Source of the DNA: Candidatus Tharpella sp.
GTDB taxonomy: Bacteria > Desulfobacterota > Anaeroferrophillalia > Anaeroferrophillales > Tharpellaceae
NCBI GenBank assembly: GCA_021163565.1
Contig: JAGGTT010000261.1
Coordinates: forward strand, 1 to 15,992
Direction of reading: 5' to 3'
DNA: 15,992 nt
Shown here one piece after another: positions 13,615 through 15,992 of this stretch (positions are counted from its first letter, which is position 1; each line of letters starts with the position of its first letter). The position numbers and the translations under genes were made by a program. A model generated the notes under the pieces. That model ran no database searches. It was not told the origin of the DNA and worked only from the letters and a program-made list of their open reading frames with translations.

Positions 13615-13755
13615 TTACTTCTTTTTCGGGTTCGGGGCAAATTTCCCAACTATAACCCTGGTTATAATCACCGTTATGGCAAGTGCTCCGAGAACAAAGA
13701 ACACTGACGAAAAACCGAAAGTAAAGATTTTCATCGCTTCAGCCCATTTATCCAT
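13615..13755 (-). CDS. oadG: Small OadG-like gamma subunit of the sodium-pump decarboxylase
   Basis: A 46-residue protein starting MDKWAEAMKIF and ending in a basic tail (FAPNPKKK). It has one transmembrane helix (about residues 11-36, GFSSVFFVLGALAITVIITR). This layout is that of OadG/GcdC/MmdD gamma subunits, which anchor and assemble the alpha and beta subunits in the membrane. It is shorter than OadG of Klebsiella and lacks an evident His/Pro-rich C-terminal zinc-binding tail. The start at 13755 has AGAGG 8 nt upstream. It stands 115 nt before oadB on the same strand, the usual gamma-beta order. Assignment rests on size, topology and position more than on strong motifs. Confidence 0.7.
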   Translation of the reverse strand: MDKWAEAMKIFTFGFSSVFFVLGALAITVIITRVIVGKFAPNPKKK

Positions 13756-14005
13756 CACATAAACCTCTATACCTGATAAAAAAATCGTTATGAATATATC
13801 TTGAGCCTATCTCCAGCAGCGGGATAATAAGCATTAATTGCTCTTTTCACCTTGAAAAGGGAGGGAAGAGAGGCTTTCTACATCATTTGCCTGGTAAAAA
13901 TCAACCAAAATTCGCCCGTACGACTCAATTTAAGGTAAAATTCGGGTTTAAAACCCGGTACTGATGCTGGCGCAGCGGTTCAGTGCAGAGATATTTGTTT
14001 AGCAA
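13756..14005. other. Non-coding gap between msrBA and oadG with two small inverted repeats
   Basis: No gene found on either strand in these 250 nt. Near the msrBA end is CGGGTTT-a-AAACCCG (13943-13957), a perfect 7-bp inverted repeat about 50 nt downstream of the msrBA stop. It is followed on the minus strand by only a short AATTTT, so it may be a weak terminator or an operator. A second hairpin, CTTTTC-5 nt-GAAAAG, lies near 13840-13860. The oadG promoter should lie here, but I could not pick convincing hexamers. Confidence 0.35.
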
Positions 14006-14941
14006 TCAAAATTTCTTTTGATAGATATGACAGTAAGGGCGCTGTTTTTTACGGTCATAGTAGTTCTGGTGGTAGGTCTCGGCCGGCCAGAAGGTCTCAG
14101 CCGGAAGGACTTTTGAAACGACATCATAGCCTTTGGCTCTGAGTTTGTCGATTAACTCATGCAGAATCTTCTTCTCCTCGTCGTTTTTATAGAAGATAGC
14201 GGAAAGATATTGCGAGCCGACATCCGGTCCCTGACCATTAGCCTGGGTGGGATCATGGATTTCAAAAAAGAATTTCGCAAGATCCTCATAACTTACTGTC
14301 GCAGGATCATAAGTTATGGCAACCGTTTCCAGATGACCGGTTGTGCCGGAGATCACATCCCGATAGGTCGGTTCTTCAAGAGAGCCTCCCATGTAACCCG
14401 AAACCGCCTCTAAGACACCGGTTTTATGCTCAAACAGGTACTCAACTCCCCAGAAACAACCGCCGGCAAAGTAGGCTTTCTGCGGGTGGAGCGGGGCTGC
14501 GGCCGGGACAAATATCATGGAGGTGGAGTTGATGCAGTGGCGGATATTCTTATCCGTCAGCTGTTCGCCGCTGAAAATGTGGCCTAAGTGGGCGCCGCAG
14601 TTGGCGCAGACTATCTCGGTTCGGCGCCCGTCCGCATCCGTTTGTCTTTTGATGGCGCCTTTAATCTCATCGTCAAAACTGGGCCACCCGCAACCGGACT
14701 TGAATTTGTCATCAGAGTTGTAAAGCGCGGCGTTGCAGCGTTTGCAATGGTAGACTCCCTTGGCGAACAGGTTATTATATTCGCCGCTGAAAGGAGCTTC
14801 CGTACCTTTGTGGAGAATTATCCTCTCCTCTTCATTTGATAGCTGATTGTAATCGGATTCTGCCAAAGCTGTTTCTCCAGAGTAGATAATAAAGATAAAA
14901 ATCGATATCAGTAAAGCCAATATTTTCGCGAAATTATGCAT
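14006..14941 (-). CDS. msrBA: Exported bifunctional methionine sulfoxide reductase, MsrB-MsrA fusion
   Basis: Reduces both stereoisomers of oxidised methionine: MsrB the R form, MsrA the S form. 311 residues. A signal peptide occupies about 1-27 (MHNFAKILALLISIF, then an ALA-E cleavage-like site), with no lipobox Cys, so the mature enzyme should be periplasmic. The MsrB domain (about 35-146) has the zinc CxxC pairs Cys66/Cys69 and Cys112/Cys115, Cys84 in GCGWPSF as probable resolving cysteine, and catalytic Cys136 in RHCINST. The MsrA domain (about 155-311) has catalytic Cys162 in GGCFWGVE; Cys304 may be its recycling partner. Domain order is B then A, unlike Neisseria PilB (thioredoxin-A-B). 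No thioredoxin domain is present, so a separate periplasmic reductant is needed. The ribosome binding site is weak. It lies downstream of fetB, separated by a MITE-like element. Confidence 0.95.
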   Translation of the reverse strand: MHNFAKILALLISIFIFIIYSGETALAESDYNQLSNEEERIILHKGTEAPFSGEYNNLFAKGVYHCKRCNAALYNSDDKFKSGCGWPSFDDEIKGAIKRQTDADGRRTEIVCANCGAHLGHIFSGEQLTDKNIRHCINSTSMIFVPAAAPLHPQKAYFAGGCFWGVEYLFEHKTGVLEAVSGYMGGSLEEPTYRDVISGTTGHLETVAITYDPATVSYEDLAKFFFEIHDPTQANGQGPDVGSQYLSAIFYKNDEEKKILHELIDKLRAKGYDVVSKVLPAETFWPAETYHQNYYDRKKQRPYCHIYQKKF

Positions 14942-14965
14942 AATTTGTGAGCTTTTAATCTTAAA

Positions 14966-15106
14966 GGGTGTCTTGAAAAATTAGAATTTTTGTTCTAGTG
15001 CAAGGCGGGCGAAGATTTTAACCGCAAGAATACATTGAGTATTTTGAGGATTAAAATTTGAGCCCAACGCAGCAATTGAGAAAAAAGGCAATTTTTCGAG
15101 ATACCC
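14966..15106. mobile_element. 141-bp MITE-like palindromic insertion element
   Basis: Terminal inverted repeats GGGTGTCTTGAAAAATT (14966-14982) and, read inwards on the other strand, GGGTATCTCGAAAAATT (15106-15090): 15 of 17 identical. The arms continue as a symmetric imperfect palindrome to a central AATAC-ATTGA-GTATT (loop 15034-15038), with equal arm lengths on the two sides. A TAAA direct repeat flanks it on both sides (14962-14965 and 15107-15110), as expected of a target-site duplication. It encodes nothing convincing. It separates fetB from msrBA, and its right end contributes the last base of the fetB TAG stop codon. Confidence 0.75.
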
Positions 15107-15837
15107 TAAAGATTTCCAGCTGATTTTCCTGTTGTCAGGTCGGGCTTGATTAAAACCAGGAAAATGGCTGACGAGATACCCGCGGAACCAAAGATCATAC
15201 ACATCACCATAATCTGATATCTGACCGCAATCAACGGCGAGATACCGGATAAAATCTGGCCGGTCATCATTCCGGGAAGTGAGACTAACCCGACGGCAAA
15301 GAGGGAGTTGGTGATTGGTATCAGCGAAGCTCGAAAAGCGGTATTCCGGGCCGCTTCATATTGAATGCCCCGGCTGATTTCCGCTTCCAGCCTCTCGCCT
15401 GCGAGACTGATACTGTTCATGGCGTTCGCGAAAATCATTCCCGCAAGAGGAATCATGTAGCTGGGCAGGTACCACGGCTGCAGGTTGAGAACAGATTGCG
15501 TCATCAATCCGAGGATCAGGCTGCCGCCGAGCAAGATCGAACAGAATGATTTCAAGTAGAGAACCCGGCGCGGGATTCTAATAGTTCGTAAGGCAATCCA
15601 GCTTGATGACGCCAGCATGATCGTGAGGACGGCGAGCACCACTAAACTGCTGTCGGTCTTGAAGATATAGGTTAAAAAATAGCCGATCAGCAGTAGCTGA
15701 ATCAGCATCCGGGCGACGGCGTAGAGTGAACTTTTGTAGTTCAGTTTCCAGCGCTGGATAATGATAATAACCACAGCCACCGGTATGAAAGCCAGTGCCA
15801 GGTTGACAAAAGGAATTATCTGAATGGAATCTTTCAT
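15106..15837 (-). CDS. fetB: ABC transporter permease of the FetB (UPF0014) family
   Basis: Membrane component of a putative iron-export ABC transporter; E. coli FetAB lowers cytoplasmic iron and helps tolerate peroxide. 243 residues, slightly shorter than E. coli FetB. Seven or so hydrophobic segments alternate with short loops. The family-typical middle region contains IPLAGMIFANAMNSISLAGERL and the cytoplasmic coupling stretch with EAARNTAFRASLIPITNSL, followed by GLVSLPGMMTGQILSG. GGAAAA lies about 8 nt before the ATG at 15837. The ATPase partner FetA, normally adjacent, is not downstream; it may lie beyond the right edge or elsewhere. The stop codon TAG is formed at the edge of the palindromic element; without the insertion the same codon would read TAA, so the protein length is unchanged. 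Confidence 0.88.
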   Translation of the reverse strand: MKDSIQIIPFVNLALAFIPVAVVIIIIQRWKLNYKSSLYAVARMLIQLLLIGYFLTYIFKTDSSLVVLAVLTIMLASSSWIALRTIRIPRRVLYLKSFCSILLGGSLILGLMTQSVLNLQPWYLPSYMIPLAGMIFANAMNSISLAGERLEAEISRGIQYEAARNTAFRASLIPITNSLFAVGLVSLPGMMTGQILSGISPLIAVRYQIMVMCMIFGSAGISSAIFLVLIKPDLTTGKSAGNL

Positions 15838-15992
15838 GACGATTTTCCAGGCATTGGTTATTCTTGTTCAGGCCAATAACTTAGTCCATACATTTAACCT
15901 CAATAAGATGTCAAGCGGCAAAAATAGTGCAAGAAGAGAATTCGATGGGTCTATAACTGAAAAGGCGAAGTGCAAATCTGAAAGATTCACAC
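15838..15992 (-). promoter_or_regulatory. Upstream region of fetB with a possible promoter
   Basis: On the minus strand a perfect -35 TTGACA (15909-15914) is followed after 18 nt by a poor -10, TATGGA (15885-15890), about 48 nt before the fetB ATG. Reading frames open at the right edge end in stops within 130 nt and are not recognisable, so I cannot say whether an upstream gene ends here. Confidence 0.3.

Noticed and set aside
14981..15202. 73-codon minus-strand frame inside the palindromic element running into fetB
   Set aside because: It starts within fetB in another frame and reads through the palindrome; there is no family resemblance, so not a real gene.
15106..15837. fetB truncated by the palindromic insertion
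   Set aside because: In-silico removal of the element and one TAAA copy restores a stop (TAA) at the same codon, so the insertion did not shorten the protein.
1..15992. CRISPR array, rRNA genes, prophage or insertion-sequence transposase
   Set aside because: No regularly spaced repeats, no rRNA-like stretches and no transposase or phage protein motifs were seen on either strand.

Overview
The window looks like core chromosome of an anaerobic or facultative Gram-negative bacterium, most likely from the Desulfobacterota / former Deltaproteobacteria. Three things point that way: the block tRNA-Leu, tig, clpP, clpX, hup, tRNA-Val, tRNA-Asp, ileS; a sodium-pump decarboxylase beta/gamma pair; and a fused TRAP-type permease. 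Base composition is roughly balanced. This placement is inference from gene content, not from a database match. I see no phage, no insertion-sequence transposase, no rRNA and no CRISPR array.

Layout from left to right. Almost everything is on the minus strand; the ligase-like gene is the only clear plus-strand gene. Bases 1-419 hold the N-terminal part of a fused 4TM/12TM TRAP permease, preceded in transcription order by a universal stress protein gene (460-921). rsmE (1207-1938, 16S rRNA m3U1498 methyltransferase) is divergent from a 618-residue NAD+-dependent DNA ligase homologue (2128-3984) with several altered catalytic-site residues. Convergent with the ligase lies a DAHP synthase gene (4024-5097), which together with a one-domain cupin gene (5148-5492) follows ileS (5505-8288). 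A strong intrinsic terminator sits immediately before the ileS ribosome binding site. Upstream of it are tRNA-Asp, tRNA-Val, an HU gene with a very good sigma-70 promoter, then clpX, clpP, tig and tRNA-Leu. lon, often found next to clpX in such clusters, is absent here.

Further right are oadB and a 46-codon oadG-like gene (13615-13755), encoding the membrane parts of a Na+-translocating decarboxylase; the alpha subunit is not in the window. Then come an exported MsrB-MsrA fusion (14006-14941) and fetB (15106-15837), an iron-export type ABC permease lacking its ATPase partner in this window. Between fetB and msrBA lies a 141-bp imperfect palindrome with terminal inverted repeats and a TAAA direct repeat on each side, which I interpret as a MITE-like insertion. 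Removing it in silico restores a 19-nt fetB-msrBA spacing and a TAA stop for fetB.

Together the genes cover protein folding and turnover (trigger factor, ClpXP, Msr repair), translation (three tRNAs, IleRS, RsmE), nucleoid structure (HU), aromatic biosynthesis (DAHP synthase), membrane transport and energy conservation (TRAP, OadGB, FetB). I did not find a clearly new multi-gene system. The items most worth a second look are the divergent ligase, the palindromic element and the terminator placed directly before ileS.
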